A stretch of 64,000 nucleotides of DNA from Thermomicrobium sp. GTDB taxonomy: Bacteria > Chloroflexota > Chloroflexia > Thermomicrobiales > Thermomicrobiaceae. Numbering within the stretch: the first letter of the stretch is position 1; each line of letters starts with the position of its first letter. The stretch spans positions 140,175-204,174 of the forward strand of contig JANXBE010000001.1 of NCBI GenBank assembly GCA_025060175.1, in the 5' to 3' direction. This document shows, in pieces, positions 9,427 to 19,048 of this stretch. A model generated the notes under the pieces. The model searched no databases. It saw only the letters and a program-made list of their open reading frames with translations, and was not told the origin of the DNA. The translations under genes and the position numbers were made by a program.

Positions 9427-10551
9427 ATGCGAGTCGCAATCGACTTCTCAGCGGGTCTCTCTCAACCTGCCGGAATCGGTCGCTATGTCCGCGCCGTGGT
9501 GCAGGAACTGCGTTTGAGACTGGGCCACGATTTGGTGCTCTGGTACGGACACCCCGGGAACCAGCGATACGGTACACCGCCCCCGACCGTTACGACTCGA
9601 GCCCTGCCGCTTTCTGCTGCGAACCTCACCCGTCTCTGGCATCGTGCACGCGTTCCGGTCCCGATCGACTTGTGGCTCGGCCCAGTGGAAGTGGTTCACG
9701 GGCCGGATTTCCTCGTTCCTCCCGCTCGCGTCCCACGCGTGGTGACGATCCACGATTTGAGTTTTCGTTTGGTTCCGGAGTGCGGAGATCCTCGTCTCGT
9801 CGCATTCTTGGGTCAGAATGTACCGCGCATGTTGAAGAGCGTGGATGCGGTCATTACCGTCAGCGAGGCCGTTCGGAACGATCTCCTGCGGTTGTACGAC
9901 TTCGATCCGGATCGCGTATTCGCCGTACCCCACGGTGTCTCAGCTCCATTCGCTCCGACCGACCAAGCTCGGCTGCGTGCCGTGCTCGCTGTTCATGGCC
10001 TACGAGAACCATATGTCATTGCCGTCGGCACGGTCGAACCACGAAAACGGTATCCGCTGCTTCTCGACGCGGTGCGGGCGCTCTTGCCGCGCTTTCCTGA
10101 CCTCCGTCTCGTCGTCGTCGGCTCGACAGGATGGCTCGCAGGGCCAATCGAACGACAGCTCCGAGAAGCGGAACAGCGAGGCTACCTCATCCGGTTCCGA
10201 CACGTTTCTGACGCCCTGCTGGCGACCCTGTACGGCGGGGCTGCCGCATTCGTGACGGCGTCCTGCTACGAGGGGTTCAATTTACCCTTGCTGGAAGCGA
10301 TGGCGTGCGGCACGCCGACCGTAGCGACCGACCTCCCAGCGCATCGCGAGGTCGCTGGGGAAGCGGCACTGTTCGTCCCGATCGACGATCCGGACGCGCT
10401 CGCCGAGACGCTCGCGGTCGTACTTACTGACTCGTCGGTTCGAGACCGTCTCCGTCGTGCCGCTCGAGCTCGGGCGCAGTTCTTCACTTGGAGTCGCTCG
10501 GCAGCGCAGCATCTCGCCGTCTACCGGGCGGTAGCCCGCGAGAGACCGTAA
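9427..10551 (+). CDS. Glycosyltransferase family 4 (GT-B fold)
   Basis: A 374-residue cytoplasmic sugar transferase. The N-terminal acceptor domain has the AGIGRYVRAVV motif. The linker holds IHDLSFRLVPE and TVSEAVRNDLLR. The C-terminal Rossmann domain carries VGTVEPRKRYPLLLDAV and the donor-binding EX7E element in CYEGFNLPLLEAMACGTP. It is closest in type to mannosyl- or rhamnosyl-transferases of the RfaB/WbdD-like group, but the sugar cannot be read out. It lies 4 bp after the previous stop, in the middle of the exopolysaccharide operon. Confidence 0.9.
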   Translation: MRVAIDFSAGLSQPAGIGRYVRAVVQELRLRLGHDLVLWYGHPGNQRYGTPPPTVTTRALPLSAANLTRLWHRARVPVPIDLWLGPVEVVHGPDFLVPPARVPRVVTIHDLSFRLVPECGDPRLVAFLGQNVPRMLKSVDAVITVSEAVRNDLLRLYDFDPDRVFAVPHGVSAPFAPTDQARLRAVLAVHGLREPYVIAVGTVEPRKRYPLLLDAVRALLPRFPDLRLVVVGSTGWLAGPIERQLREAEQRGYLIRFRHVSDALLATLYGGAAAFVTASCYEGFNLPLLEAMACGTPTVATDLPAHREVAGEAALFVPIDDPDALAETLAVVLTDSSVRDRLRRAARARAQFFTWSRSAAQHLAVYRAVARERP

Positions 10552-10618
10552 CCTACAGCAGTTCAGAGGGCACGACCGATTCGGGGCGGTATCGCGTCGA
10601 TCGACTCTGCGGAGACTG

Positions 10619-12196
10619 ATGACTGAGTTCGGGTGGACACTCGGATCGGACGCCATCCGGTGGTCGATGATCGGCCTCCTCTGCGGTGGCCTCCTCGGCC
10701 TCTTCGGGTTCGCTTCCGTCGGATCGGCCGGTATCGACCGTATCGTCGACAACCAGCTTCGTCGTATCGTTGCCAACTCTGCTACTCCCCTGGCAGCGCA
10801 GCTCCTGAACCGTGCAGTCGACCTCGTGTTCGCAGCGATCGCTCTCCGCTTGCTCGGCGTCGAAGGAAACGGGCAGTACGCGATCGCCACCGTCACCTGG
10901 CTGTACCTGAAAACGTTTTCCGATTTCGGTCTCTCCATCCTGGCCGCCAGAGAAGTCGCGAGAGATCCGGCGCAAGCCGGTCCTCTGGTCGGCTCCACGA
11001 CGCTGTTTCGGCTTCTCGTACTCGCGCTCTCGCTGCCTTTCGTTGTCCTCTTCGTGCTACTCGGCCAACGGTGGCTGTCGCTGTCGTCGACGAGCGCTAT
11101 CGCCATTCTGCTTTTGACACTTTCCATCGTCCCCGCGAGCTACAGTGAGGCGGTGAACGCGATCTTCACCGGCACCGAACGCATGCATCTGCCCGCCGTC
11201 CTGACCGTCTTCACGAACCTGATCCGATTCGCGACGGGCGTCCTCGCACTCGGCCACGGGCTCGGCGTCCCCGGCATCGCTGGAGCGGCCGTCACGGCGG
11301 CGCTCTGTAACGCGTTCGCCTTCCATGTCGCCTTGAAGCGGCAGCACGTGCGCATCCAGTGGCTCGTGACCGCTTCGGAATTGCGTCGACTCGCCCAAAC
11401 AGCGTGGCCACTGCTGCTCAACGGTCTGCTCATCACCCTCTTTTTCCGTGTCGATACCTTCATCATTCAGGCCCTCTCGGGCAGTCATGCGCTCGGCATC
11501 TACGACGCGGCGTACAAGCTCCCCAACCTGCTACCGCTCATTCCTTCCTACTTCGTCTTAGCCGTCTTCCCCTTGCTCTCCCGCCAGTCAGGCTCGGATC
11601 TCCGCCGAACGTACGAACTCGCGGCCAAGTTTCTCATCGTCGTCAGCTGGCTCGTCGTGCTGGTGACACTGTTGGCAGCACCCCTCTTCATCCGTCTCCT
11701 CGGGGGCCATGCCTTCTTGCCGGCCGCAGCGGAGACGTTGCGGATCTTGATCTGGTTCGCTCCCTTGCACTTCTTGAACGGCATCACCCAGTACGCGGTG
11801 ATTGCGACCGATCGACAACGGGACATCGCACCTGCCTACGCAACTGCGACCGCGTTCAATATCGTCGCCAACCTCCTCGGGGTTTCTCTCTTCGGTTACA
11901 CGGCTGCCGCGGTGGTCACGGTGTTGACCGAGGTCGTCTTGTTCCTGTTCCTCCGCGGATCGCTCGAACGCAGCCTCGGGCGAATCGATTGGAGTCCACT
12001 CCTGTGGAAACCGTTCCTGGTCTTCCTGTGCGCCCTCCTGCTCGGCGTCCTGCTGACGCGGATCTCGTTTCTTCTCTCCCCTTTGACCGTGCTCGTCTAC
12101 GTCTTCGGGCTGCTGCTCACTCGGACCGTCCTCCCGCACGAACTGGCCCTGCTCGCTCCTCTCTTGCCGAAGAGTAAATCGCTGCACCGCGGTTGA
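10619..12196 (+). CDS. Polysaccharide flippase, Wzx/MurJ-like MOP superfamily
   Basis: A 525-residue polytopic membrane protein that should translocate lipid-linked oligosaccharide across the membrane. There are about twelve to fourteen hydrophobic helices. The family's first conserved helix pair is visible in LAAQLLNRAVDLVFAAIALRL-type sequence with a following TVTWLYLKTFSDFGL. The first 60 residues are an extension that most relatives lack. It is 67 bp after the glycosyltransferase and closes the operon. With a polymerase, a ligase-like protein and a transferase, it completes a Wzx/Wzy-type pathway, although no priming glycosyl-phosphotransferase is present in the window. Confidence 0.87.
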   Translation: MTEFGWTLGSDAIRWSMIGLLCGGLLGLFGFASVGSAGIDRIVDNQLRRIVANSATPLAAQLLNRAVDLVFAAIALRLLGVEGNGQYAIATVTWLYLKTFSDFGLSILAAREVARDPAQAGPLVGSTTLFRLLVLALSLPFVVLFVLLGQRWLSLSSTSAIAILLLTLSIVPASYSEAVNAIFTGTERMHLPAVLTVFTNLIRFATGVLALGHGLGVPGIAGAAVTAALCNAFAFHVALKRQHVRIQWLVTASELRRLAQTAWPLLLNGLLITLFFRVDTFIIQALSGSHALGIYDAAYKLPNLLPLIPSYFVLAVFPLLSRQSGSDLRRTYELAAKFLIVVSWLVVLVTLLAAPLFIRLLGGHAFLPAAAETLRILIWFAPLHFLNGITQYAVIATDRQRDIAPAYATATAFNIVANLLGVSLFGYTAAAVVTVLTEVVLFLFLRGSLERSLGRIDWSPLLWKPFLVFLCALLLGVLLTRISFLLSPLTVLVYVFGLLLTRTVLPHELALLAPLLPKSKSLHRG

Positions 12197-14112
12197 CGGC
12201 CGATTCCGCAACCCGTCATCGGCGTCACGACGGGCTGCTGATCGTAGCGCCACCGCTATGCTACCCGGCGACCAGGCGGAGAACCCTCCTGTGAGCGAGT
12301 CAGCACTTGGGCACCGAGTTCGCTCATGTCACACGGTTCTCCTGCGGGGAGCGTCTCGCGATCGAGCGATCGGCGGTCGGCGCCCACTCGAAGGAACCAC
12401 ACCATGTCCCTGCGCGCTCGGTACCGTGGATGGATTGGCAGTCAATCGGACGCCGTACGGATCACGTCGCTGGACCAGACTCCACCCGCAGCGAGCGAGC
12501 CGACGCAGACCCGCGTCACGAGCACCCCGGTCACTGTGCGACGACCCGGAGATTCACGATTCTTCGTCCTTCGACGAGCAGTCGAGGGCTGCCGAAGGCC
12601 AGTCACCATGACCCCAGACCGGGCTGCGATTCAGCGGGAGTTTCAGGTCTGAGGACGAGATCGGAACGGCACCGGTCCGGGTCAGCGCTGTCCCCCTGCG
12701 GTGGCCGATTCGCCGTGCCGCTCCGATGTCACCTTGCTACACCGGCGGCTGAACGATCGGCCTGATCGCGGAACGGGGTTCCGGCGTTTCCTCCGTCTCG
12801 GACCGCGCGAACCACCGGCTCGTTAGGTCAGGAACCGTGAGCGCAGTGCCGCGGTCGCTCGACCCCGCGCTCCCGCGGTTCCCTCCACGAAGAACGGGTC
12901 GCGCAGTCTCCGGTCCAGGGATCGCAAGCACATCGCCACCCGACAGCCCGGACGACGGAGCGAGCCAACGGTGTTCGCCCGCGACGGCGCGAACCAGCCA
13001 CGCTCCCCGTCACGGACGACGACCGAGGATCCCCCGCCAGTCGACGCGTGTCGACACGCAGACACCATAGGAAGCGGTCCCTGTGATGCCGGCCGGCGCT
13101 GGCGCCGCGTCGCATCCTGTCTCCCGACTCGGCCCGCGACAGGATCGATGATCGCAGCGCCAGCTCCCACGTCCTTCGCGAGTAGGACCTCCGACCGATA
13201 CCGTCGGCGCGCGGGGACGATCGGCGTAGTTCTGTACACCGAACGGTCGAACAGGATCGAGAACGCTGGATCGGGAGCACGTCGCGGACGTCGGCCGAGG
13301 CAAGCGATCACCGAGTGGCGGGGATGATCGCGAGTGCAAGCGGTGTACGCCATCGCTTGCGAGGCTCAGCACGCCGTCCGGGTGCGTCTCCATGTACGCA
13401 ACGGGTTTCCCGGACATGACCATTGGCTAAGCGCACGGCGTCCGTCAGCGGGTCGGGACTTCGTCTGCCAACACGAAGCGTTGACGGCGAACGCCCAGGC
13501 CGAACGAGAGCCGTCGCCGATCAGCCTGGATCAGTCGGACGGGATCGCATGCTCGCGTCATCGCGGCGTCCCGTATCTCCACCTGGAGATGCGGAGTTCG
13601 ATCACTGCTCGAACGGACCGGACCGCTGACGCGACCGATCGGAGCGCCCCGTTCGACAGACTCACCGAGCCGCGCCTGCGAGCGCTCGAGTGACTGTTCG
13701 TACCGTGAACGACATCCCTTCGCAAGAGCAGTGGCGACCTTCTGCGGAGCTACGCTCTCGGGACCATCGGTGGCTACCACGACCCCATCCCCTCCCGCAC
13801 GGACGATCGGTCCGCACCGTGCCGCGAGAGCAACGCCGAATCGGAGTCCCTACCCAGCAACAGAGACCGGATCGCAGAGACGAGAGGCGGTCACGGCAAC
13901 GTCGTACCACCGACTCGCGTCCCAGATCGACACTCCCGCACGCTCAGGGAAGGGGACACCGAAAAGAGCTCGCCTCGCGTCGGAGTGGCCGTCGGTCGAA
14001 GCTCGCCAACGGTCCCGAGAGCGGACGAAGCGCTACCGCCGATCGCGTGCGCCCTGCACCGCCGGGCGACGGCGAACGGTACACTGAAGTGGTCAAGGAA
14101 GGCTCGACGCCC
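12197..14112. other. 1.9-kb gene-poor gap with decayed coding sequence
   Basis: No intact gene is convincing in this stretch between the flippase and holA. Base composition stays high-GC. Open frames on both strands give arginine- and serine-rich translations typical of non-coding high-GC DNA. The exception is a degenerate M23 peptidase on the minus strand (13445-13849), listed separately. A further minus-strand frame at 12823-13353 has a faintly enzyme-like end that I could not assign. No tRNA, rRNA, riboswitch or repeat array was recognised. Confidence 0.7.
13445..13849 (-). pseudogene. Degenerate M23 (LytM-type) peptidase remnant
   Basis: The minus frame between the stops at 13850 and 13445 reads like an M23 metallopeptidase core. 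It holds FGVALAARCGPIVRAGGDG (family: H-x-G-x-D-L-A-x-P-x-G-x-P-V-x-A-x-x-D-G), VVV, then SVERGAPIGRVSGPVRS, RTPHLQVEIRDA and DPVRLI. The zinc ligands are damaged: the His and Asp of HxGxD are Arg and Ala, and the HLH pair is HLQ. The upstream domain is cut by a stop at 13850, and no start or signal peptide is visible. It therefore looks like a decaying cell-wall hydrolase gene, not an active enzyme. The match is by eye only. Confidence 0.55.
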
Positions 14113-15153
14113 ATGATCACGGTTCTCCATGGTACCAGTGAGTTCCTTCGTCACGAGCGGTTGAGGGCACTCGTCACCAGTGAGGACCCGAACGGGCTCG
14201 CGACGACGCGCTTTCCGGCCGAAACGTCGCTTGCTACCATCGCTGCTGCAGCACTGACCCCGTCCTTCTTCGGCGAGCGCCGACTCATCATCGTGGAGAG
14301 TCTCGTCAGTACCCATCGACGCGGTAATCGAGTGGCCTCCGAGCTGCTCGCCTTGCTGCAGGCAGTACCGGAGTCCTGCCATCTCGTCAGCGTCGAGTCG
14401 CAGCTCCCCCAGGAGACAGCTCGTCAGCTCACCGAGTCGCTCGGGAACACTCTCCGCCTCATCGAGTGCACACCGCCCACCGGTACCAAGCTCGTCGCAT
14501 GGATCCGCGAGCGTGCCCTTCACTACGGTGTGACGATGTCGCAGGAAGCAGCCGAAGAATTGGTCTCCGCTGTGGCACCGGGAGCGCTGCGCTCTCCCGG
14601 CCGAGAGGCGAGTTCATCACCCGACCACGCTCCGTCCGTTGACCTGGTTCGGATCGACACCGAGCTCGCGAAGCTCGCGACGGCCGTCCATCCAGCTGAT
14701 GTCGTCACGGTCGAGGTCGTGCAGGAATTGGTCGCAGCTGACGAACAGGGTGGGGACTGGGAACTCCTCGACGCCATCCAGGCCGGCCATCTCGACCGAA
14801 TCGTCCGCGCACTGGAACGCAGACTCGAGTCTGGTGTCCCCGTCGAATTGGTGCTCGGTCAACTTGCGAGCCACTGCGAAGTGCTTTTCGCAACCGCAGC
14901 CGTACCGTTCGCTCCGCCGGTGATAGCCGAGGCGACTGGGATCCCTCTGAGACGTCTCCTGCAGGCACGACGCGACCGCTCGGACCGCGGCGACGAGGCG
15001 AAAGACCTCTTGCACGCACTCCGTTCTCTCGACGTCGGCGTGAAGCGGGGTCGGGTGACGGACAGCGATGCCGCGCTCGCTGCCCTCCTCGTCACGCATG
15101 GGCAGCGAGCGCGGCATCGGACCGGGTGGCGCCAGCGGCACGACTCACGCTGA
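14113..15153 (+). CDS. holA: DNA polymerase III delta subunit
   Basis: A 346-residue clamp-loader subunit of the AAA+-like delta family, which opens the beta sliding clamp. The N-terminus MITVLHGTSEFLRHERLRAL replaces the family's LxGxEExL start. RRLIIVESL and the CxLVSVE/TxR-type strand follow, with helices containing VDLVRIDTELAKLA and GDWELLDAI near the clamp-loader collar. The family is weakly conserved, so the call rests on overall architecture. The same frame runs open to 13690, but the ATG at 14113 with AAGGAAGG upstream is the natural start. The 3' end overlaps convergent rpsT by 9 bp. Confidence 0.83.
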   Translation: MITVLHGTSEFLRHERLRALVTSEDPNGLATTRFPAETSLATIAAAALTPSFFGERRLIIVESLVSTHRRGNRVASELLALLQAVPESCHLVSVESQLPQETARQLTESLGNTLRLIECTPPTGTKLVAWIRERALHYGVTMSQEAAEELVSAVAPGALRSPGREASSSPDHAPSVDLVRIDTELAKLATAVHPADVVTVEVVQELVAADEQGGDWELLDAIQAGHLDRIVRALERRLESGVPVELVLGQLASHCEVLFATAAVPFAPPVIAEATGIPLRRLLQARRDRSDRGDEAKDLLHALRSLDVGVKRGRVTDSDAALAALLVTHGQRARHRTGWRQRHDSR

Positions 15154-15447
15154 GGACTGCTGCCCTTGCTGTTCGAGCCGTGCCTTGACGAGCGCGTTGA
15201 ACCGCTTCATCAACCGCGACTTTCGGCGCGCAGCGTTGTTCTTGTGGATCACGCCTTTGGCTGCAGCACGATCGAGCGTCGAGATCGCATCGCCGATCGC
15301 GCGGGCGGCAGCTTCCAGATCACCCGCTTCCATCAGTTTGCGAGCCTTCTTGACGAATGTTCGCGCGGCCGACCGCCACATGCGATTGCGGATCCGTCTC
15401 CGCTCCGATCGGCGCAGCGCTTTGGCAGCGGATTTGGTATTCGGCAA
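15145..15447 (-). CDS. rpsT: 30S ribosomal protein S20
   Basis: A 100-residue basic protein that binds 16S rRNA in the small subunit. The start MPNTKSAAKALRRSERRRIRN is the classical S20 N-terminus. AAAKGVIHKNNAARRKSRLMKR in the C-terminal half is the conserved rRNA-contacting part. It ends with a short Gln/Ser tail. It is convergent with holA (9-bp overlap) and divergent from murJ, so it is probably monocistronic. Confidence 0.97.
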   Translation of the reverse strand: MPNTKSAAKALRRSERRRIRNRMWRSAARTFVKKARKLMEAGDLEAAARAIGDAISTLDRAAAKGVIHKNNAARRKSRLMKRFNALVKARLEQQGQQSSA

Positions 15448-15584
15448 GGCTCTTACCCCCTCGGTCGCACCGACAGCACCGCGTCGTCACTCGTCCCTAG
15501 TCTAACATGCATGGCTGCACACGGTACTGGGCAGAATCGCGTTTCGCGACCGGTAAGATTCCACCGGAAGTCGAGGATCGGACG

Positions 15585-17189
15585 ATGGAAGGCTACGAGA
15601 CACGACGATTGGCCCGAGCGACGGTGATCGTCGCGTCGCTCTTCGTCACGAGCCGCGTCCTCGGATTGGTACGGGACATTCTCATCGCTGCGCGGTTCGG
15701 TACCTCACCGGAGTACGACGCGTACGTGGCGGCCTTCCGAATACCCGACCTCGTGTTCCTGGTCGTCATGAGCGGAGCCTTCGGGTCAGCCTTCATCCCG
15801 GTCTACGGTGAACTTCTCGCATCAGGCGCTCGTCGAACCGCTTGGCGATTGGCCAATGCACTGCTCTCGTTCACGATCGCTGGCTATCTGGTGGCCTCCG
15901 GCCTGACGTTTCTCGGGGCCGATCTCATCGTTCGGTCGTTGGTCGCGCCCGGTCTCGCGCCGGACGAGCAACACTTGGCTGCCCAGCTCACCCGCCTCCT
16001 GATCGTTTCGCCACTCTGTCTCGGGATCGGCGCCGCGGCAAAGGCGATGCTCGAGTCCGAATCGCGTTTCACGGAGCCGGCAGTCGCACCGATCCTTTAC
16101 AACGTCGGCATCATCATCGGTCTCGTCGTCCTGGTGCCATCGTTCGGAATCTTCGGGCTCGCGACCGGGGTTCTCGTCGGGGCGATCGCGTATGCCCTGT
16201 TCCAACTCGCCCCGCTGTATCGTATGGGCTGGCGCTTCCGCGTGACCGTGACCACCCGCGTTCCGGGTTTTCGGGACGTGTTGTCGTTGCTCGGCCCGCG
16301 CTTACTCGCCCAGGTCGCTCTGCACGCGAACCTGCTCGTCGCCACGAACCTCGCATCCCGAATCGGTTCACAGCACATCGGTGCCCTCAATTACGCGTAC
16401 CAGTTGTTCCTGTTACCGCACGGTATCTTCGCGTTGAGTGCAGCGACGGTCCTGTTTCCGACGCTGACTCGGTATCGCTCGGTCGGCGATCTCGACCAAC
16501 TCGAACGGACATTTCGGGAGGCCCTGCGCGGGCTCGCCTTTCTCACCCTGCCGATGACCGTGTTGTTCGCAGGTCTCGCTGAGAGCATCGTGCAAACGCT
16601 CTTCCAGGTGGGTGCCTTCAGTGCCGTGTCGACAGCGCTAGTGGCAGATGCCCTTCGCTGGTTCAGTCCTGGACTGTTCGCCTATGCTACCGTCGAACTC
16701 CTCACACGACTGTCCTATGCGTTCAAGGACAGTCGCTCTCCAGTTCTCGCGGCGCTGGTTGCGGTCACGATCAACGTCGCGTTCAGCCTGCTTCTGATTC
16801 GACCGCTCGGCCATCGCGCGTTGGCACTGAGCCTAGCGGTCGCCACCACGGTCGAAATGGTGGTGCTCGGTCAACTACTCCGCCGGCACGCGGCGATCGG
16901 CTACGTTCGACTGCTCGCAGACGGCACCAGGTTGCTGCCGCCGCTCGCCGTGTTGAGCATCGCCATCCTTTGGCTCGCTCCACCCCTAGCTGTCGTGACC
17001 GATCCGAGTCACGGCCGATCGTTGCCGCAGGTCTTGGTCTTCCTGTACACCGTCGGTGCGATGATCGGCTCGTATTTCTTGGTCGCGCTGGCGGTAGGCC
17101 AGCCGGACGCAATCCGTGTCGTCAGCGTGCTGCACCGAAGCATGAGTCGGCCGATGAAGCAACTCCTGACGGCTATACTTGATCGGTGA
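15585..17189 (+). CDS. murJ: Lipid II flippase MurJ (MviN)
   Basis: A 534-residue polytopic protein of the MOP superfamily that flips lipid II for peptidoglycan synthesis. About fourteen hydrophobic helices are visible. The family features [17 protein letters not shown] (residues about 24-40), [25 protein letters not shown] sequence and [20 protein letters not shown] are all present. The ATG at 15585 gives the usual short cytoplasmic N-terminus. The frame extends 26 codons upstream, but those residues are not MurJ-like. Its stop overlaps a potential lepA start, implying coupling. Confidence 0.93.
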   Translation: MEGYETRRLARATVIVASLFVTSRVLGLVRDILIAARFGTSPEYDAYVAAFRIPDLVFLVVMSGAFGSAFIPVYGELLASGARRTAWRLANALLSFTIAGYLVASGLTFLGADLIVRSLVAPGLAPDEQHLAAQLTRLLIVSPLCLGIGAAAKAMLESESRFTEPAVAPILYNVGIIIGLVVLVPSFGIFGLATGVLVGAIAYALFQLAPLYRMGWRFRVTVTTRVPGFRDVLSLLGPRLLAQVALHANLLVATNLASRIGSQHIGALNYAYQLFLLPHGIFALSAATVLFPTLTRYRSVGDLDQLERTFREALRGLAFLTLPMTVLFAGLAESIVQTLFQVGAFSAVSTALVADALRWFSPGLFAYATVELLTRLSYAFKDSRSPVLAALVAVTINVAFSLLLIRPLGHRALALSLAVATTVEMVVLGQLLRRHAAIGYVRLLADGTRLLPPLAVLSIAILWLAPPLAVVTDPSHGRSLPQVLVFLYTVGAMIGSYFLVALAVGQPDAIRVVSVLHRSMSRPMKQLLTAILDR

Positions 17190-17218
17190 TGTCACGGACG
17201 TGGAGCGACGAGTCGTCG

Positions 17219-19045
17219 ATGACACAGCAAAACCGAATCCGCAACTTCAGCATCATCGCGCACGTCGACCATGGAAAATCGACTTTGGCGGACCGGCTCC
17301 TGGAATTCACCCACACGATCAGCGAACGGGAGATGGTCGAGCAAGTTCTCGATTCCATGGACCTCGAGCGCGAAAAGGGCATCACGATCAAGGCCCGCGC
17401 GGTGCGCATGCACTACCGCGCTCGCGATGGCCACACCTACATCCTGAACCTGATCGATACTCCCGGACACGTCGACTTTTCGGCCGAAGTTTCCCGTTCC
17501 TTAGCTGCATGCGAAGGCGCGTTGCTCGTCGTCGACGCGACACAAGGGATCGAGGCCCAAACGCTCGCCCACGGCCTTTTAGCGATCGACCTCGGGCTCG
17601 CGATCGTCGGTGTCGTGAACAAGATCGATCTCCCGAACGCCATGCCGGAGCGGGTCGCGCAAGATCTGATGGATCAGTTCGGTCTACTCGCCGACGAGGT
17701 CATCTTCGCCTCCGCGAAAGAAGGAATTGGAATCGAAGAGATCCTCGAAGCGATCGTTCACCGGATACCACCGCCCACCGGCGATCCGCAGGCTCCGTTG
17801 CGAGCGCTCATTTTCGACTCGCACTACGACCCGTACAAGGGCGTCATCGCATACATCCGTGTCGTGGACGGCACTCTGCACACCAATGACCCGATCCTCA
17901 TGATGGCGAGTAACGCCAGTGCGGAGGTCTTGGAACTCGGCCAGTTCCAACCGCTGATGACGCCGGTTGCAGCGCTCACGGCTGGGGAGGTCGGATACGT
18001 CGCAACCGGCCTGAAGGTAGTTCGTGATTGTCAGGTCGGTGACACGGTCACGCATCTCCACCGGCCAGCCCGTGAACCCTTGCCTGGGTACCGCCCCGTG
18101 AAGCCGATGGTGTTCGCGAGCTTCTATCCCGTGAACAGCGACGACTACGAGGAACTGCGCGATGCGTTGCACAAACTGCGACTCAACGATGCTGCGCTCG
18201 TCTTCGAACCCGAATCGTCCGAAGCCCTGGGATTCGGCTTTCGGTGCGGCTTCCTCGGTTTGCTGCACATGGAGATCATTCAGGAACGACTAGAGCGCGA
18301 GTACAAGCTCGAGCTTCTGGCCACTGCACCGAGCGTTCAGTACGAGATCGTCAAGCGTGACGGCACCAGCATCCTGATCGACTCCCCTGCGGAAATGCCT
18401 CCAGCCGGTGAGATCGAGGAAATCCGGGAACCGTGGGCACGCGCGACCATTTTGACCCCCAGTCGCTATCTCGGGGGAATCATGGATCTGGTGACGAGTC
18501 GCCGCGGAGAACTCGTCGAGATGGAGTATTTCGGGGACGAACGCGTCCGCTTGACCGTGGATGTACCGCTGGCTGAATTGATCGTGGACTTCTACGATCA
18601 GCTCAAATCACGCTCCCAAGGGTACGCCTCGATGGACTATCAGCTGATCGGGTATCGCGCGAGTGACCTGGTCAAACTGGATATCCTCGTCCATGGGCGA
18701 CGCGTCGATGCCCTCTCGCTCATCTGCCACCGCGATCAGGCCTACGCTCGCGGTCGAGAACTCGTCGAGCGCTTGCGCACGCTCATCCCGCGCCAGTTGT
18801 TCGACGTTCCCATCCAGGCCGCCATCGGCAGTCGTGTCATCGCCCGGGAGACCATTCGTGCGCTGCGCAAGAATGTCCTCGCCAAGTGCTACGGCGGCGA
18901 TGTGACGCGCAAGCGAAAGCTCCTCGAAAAACAGAAGGAGGGCAAAGCCCGCATGAAGCGCATCGGAAACGTCGAGATCCCCCAGGAAGCATTCCTCGCA
19001 GTCCTCAGTCTCAGCGGCGATGCCACCAACCAGTCTCCTCGGTGA
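17219..19045 (+). CDS. lepA: Elongation factor 4 (LepA), back-translocating GTPase
   Basis: A 608-residue ribosome-dependent GTPase. The G1 motif [10 protein letters not shown]3 DTPGHVDF and G4 NKIDLP are in order. EF-G-like domains II, III and V follow, with the LepA-specific C-terminal domain ([41 protein letters not shown]) in place of EF-G domain IV. The ATG at 17219 gives [17 protein letters not shown], which fits the family. ATG at 17189 or GTG at 17186, touching the murJ stop, would add ten or eleven residues and cannot be excluded. The next gene begins 3 bp after the stop. Confidence 0.97.
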   Translation: MTQQNRIRNFSIIAHVDHGKSTLADRLLEFTHTISEREMVEQVLDSMDLEREKGITIKARAVRMHYRARDGHTYILNLIDTPGHVDFSAEVSRSLAACEGALLVVDATQGIEAQTLAHGLLAIDLGLAIVGVVNKIDLPNAMPERVAQDLMDQFGLLADEVIFASAKEGIGIEEILEAIVHRIPPPTGDPQAPLRALIFDSHYDPYKGVIAYIRVVDGTLHTNDPILMMASNASAEVLELGQFQPLMTPVAALTAGEVGYVATGLKVVRDCQVGDTVTHLHRPAREPLPGYRPVKPMVFASFYPVNSDDYEELRDALHKLRLNDAALVFEPESSEALGFGFRCGFLGLLHMEIIQERLEREYKLELLATAPSVQYEIVKRDGTSILIDSPAEMPPAGEIEEIREPWARATILTPSRYLGGIMDLVTSRRGELVEMEYFGDERVRLTVDVPLAELIVDFYDQLKSRSQGYASMDYQLIGYRASDLVKLDILVHGRRVDALSLICHRDQAYARGRELVERLRTLIPRQLFDVPIQAAIGSRVIARETIRALRKNVLAKCYGGDVTRKRKLLEKQKEGKARMKRIGNVEIPQEAFLAVLSLSGDATNQSPR

Positions 19046-19048
19046 CCG

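Noticed and set aside
12823..13353. Minus-strand frame with stretches vaguely like a glycosyltransferase or an L,D-transpeptidase (VVVRDGERGWFAP, GCRVAM)
   Set aside because: No complete motif set is present, spacing does not fit either family, and frame continuity is poor. It may be decayed coding sequence, but it cannot be assigned.
13690..14112. N-terminal extension of the holA frame
   Set aside because: The extra 141 codons are Arg/Ser-rich without similarity to the delta subunit, and a good start with a ribosome site is at 14113.
12197..14112. RNase P RNA, tmRNA or SRP RNA in the long gap
   Set aside because: None of the conserved cores of these RNAs was seen on either strand.
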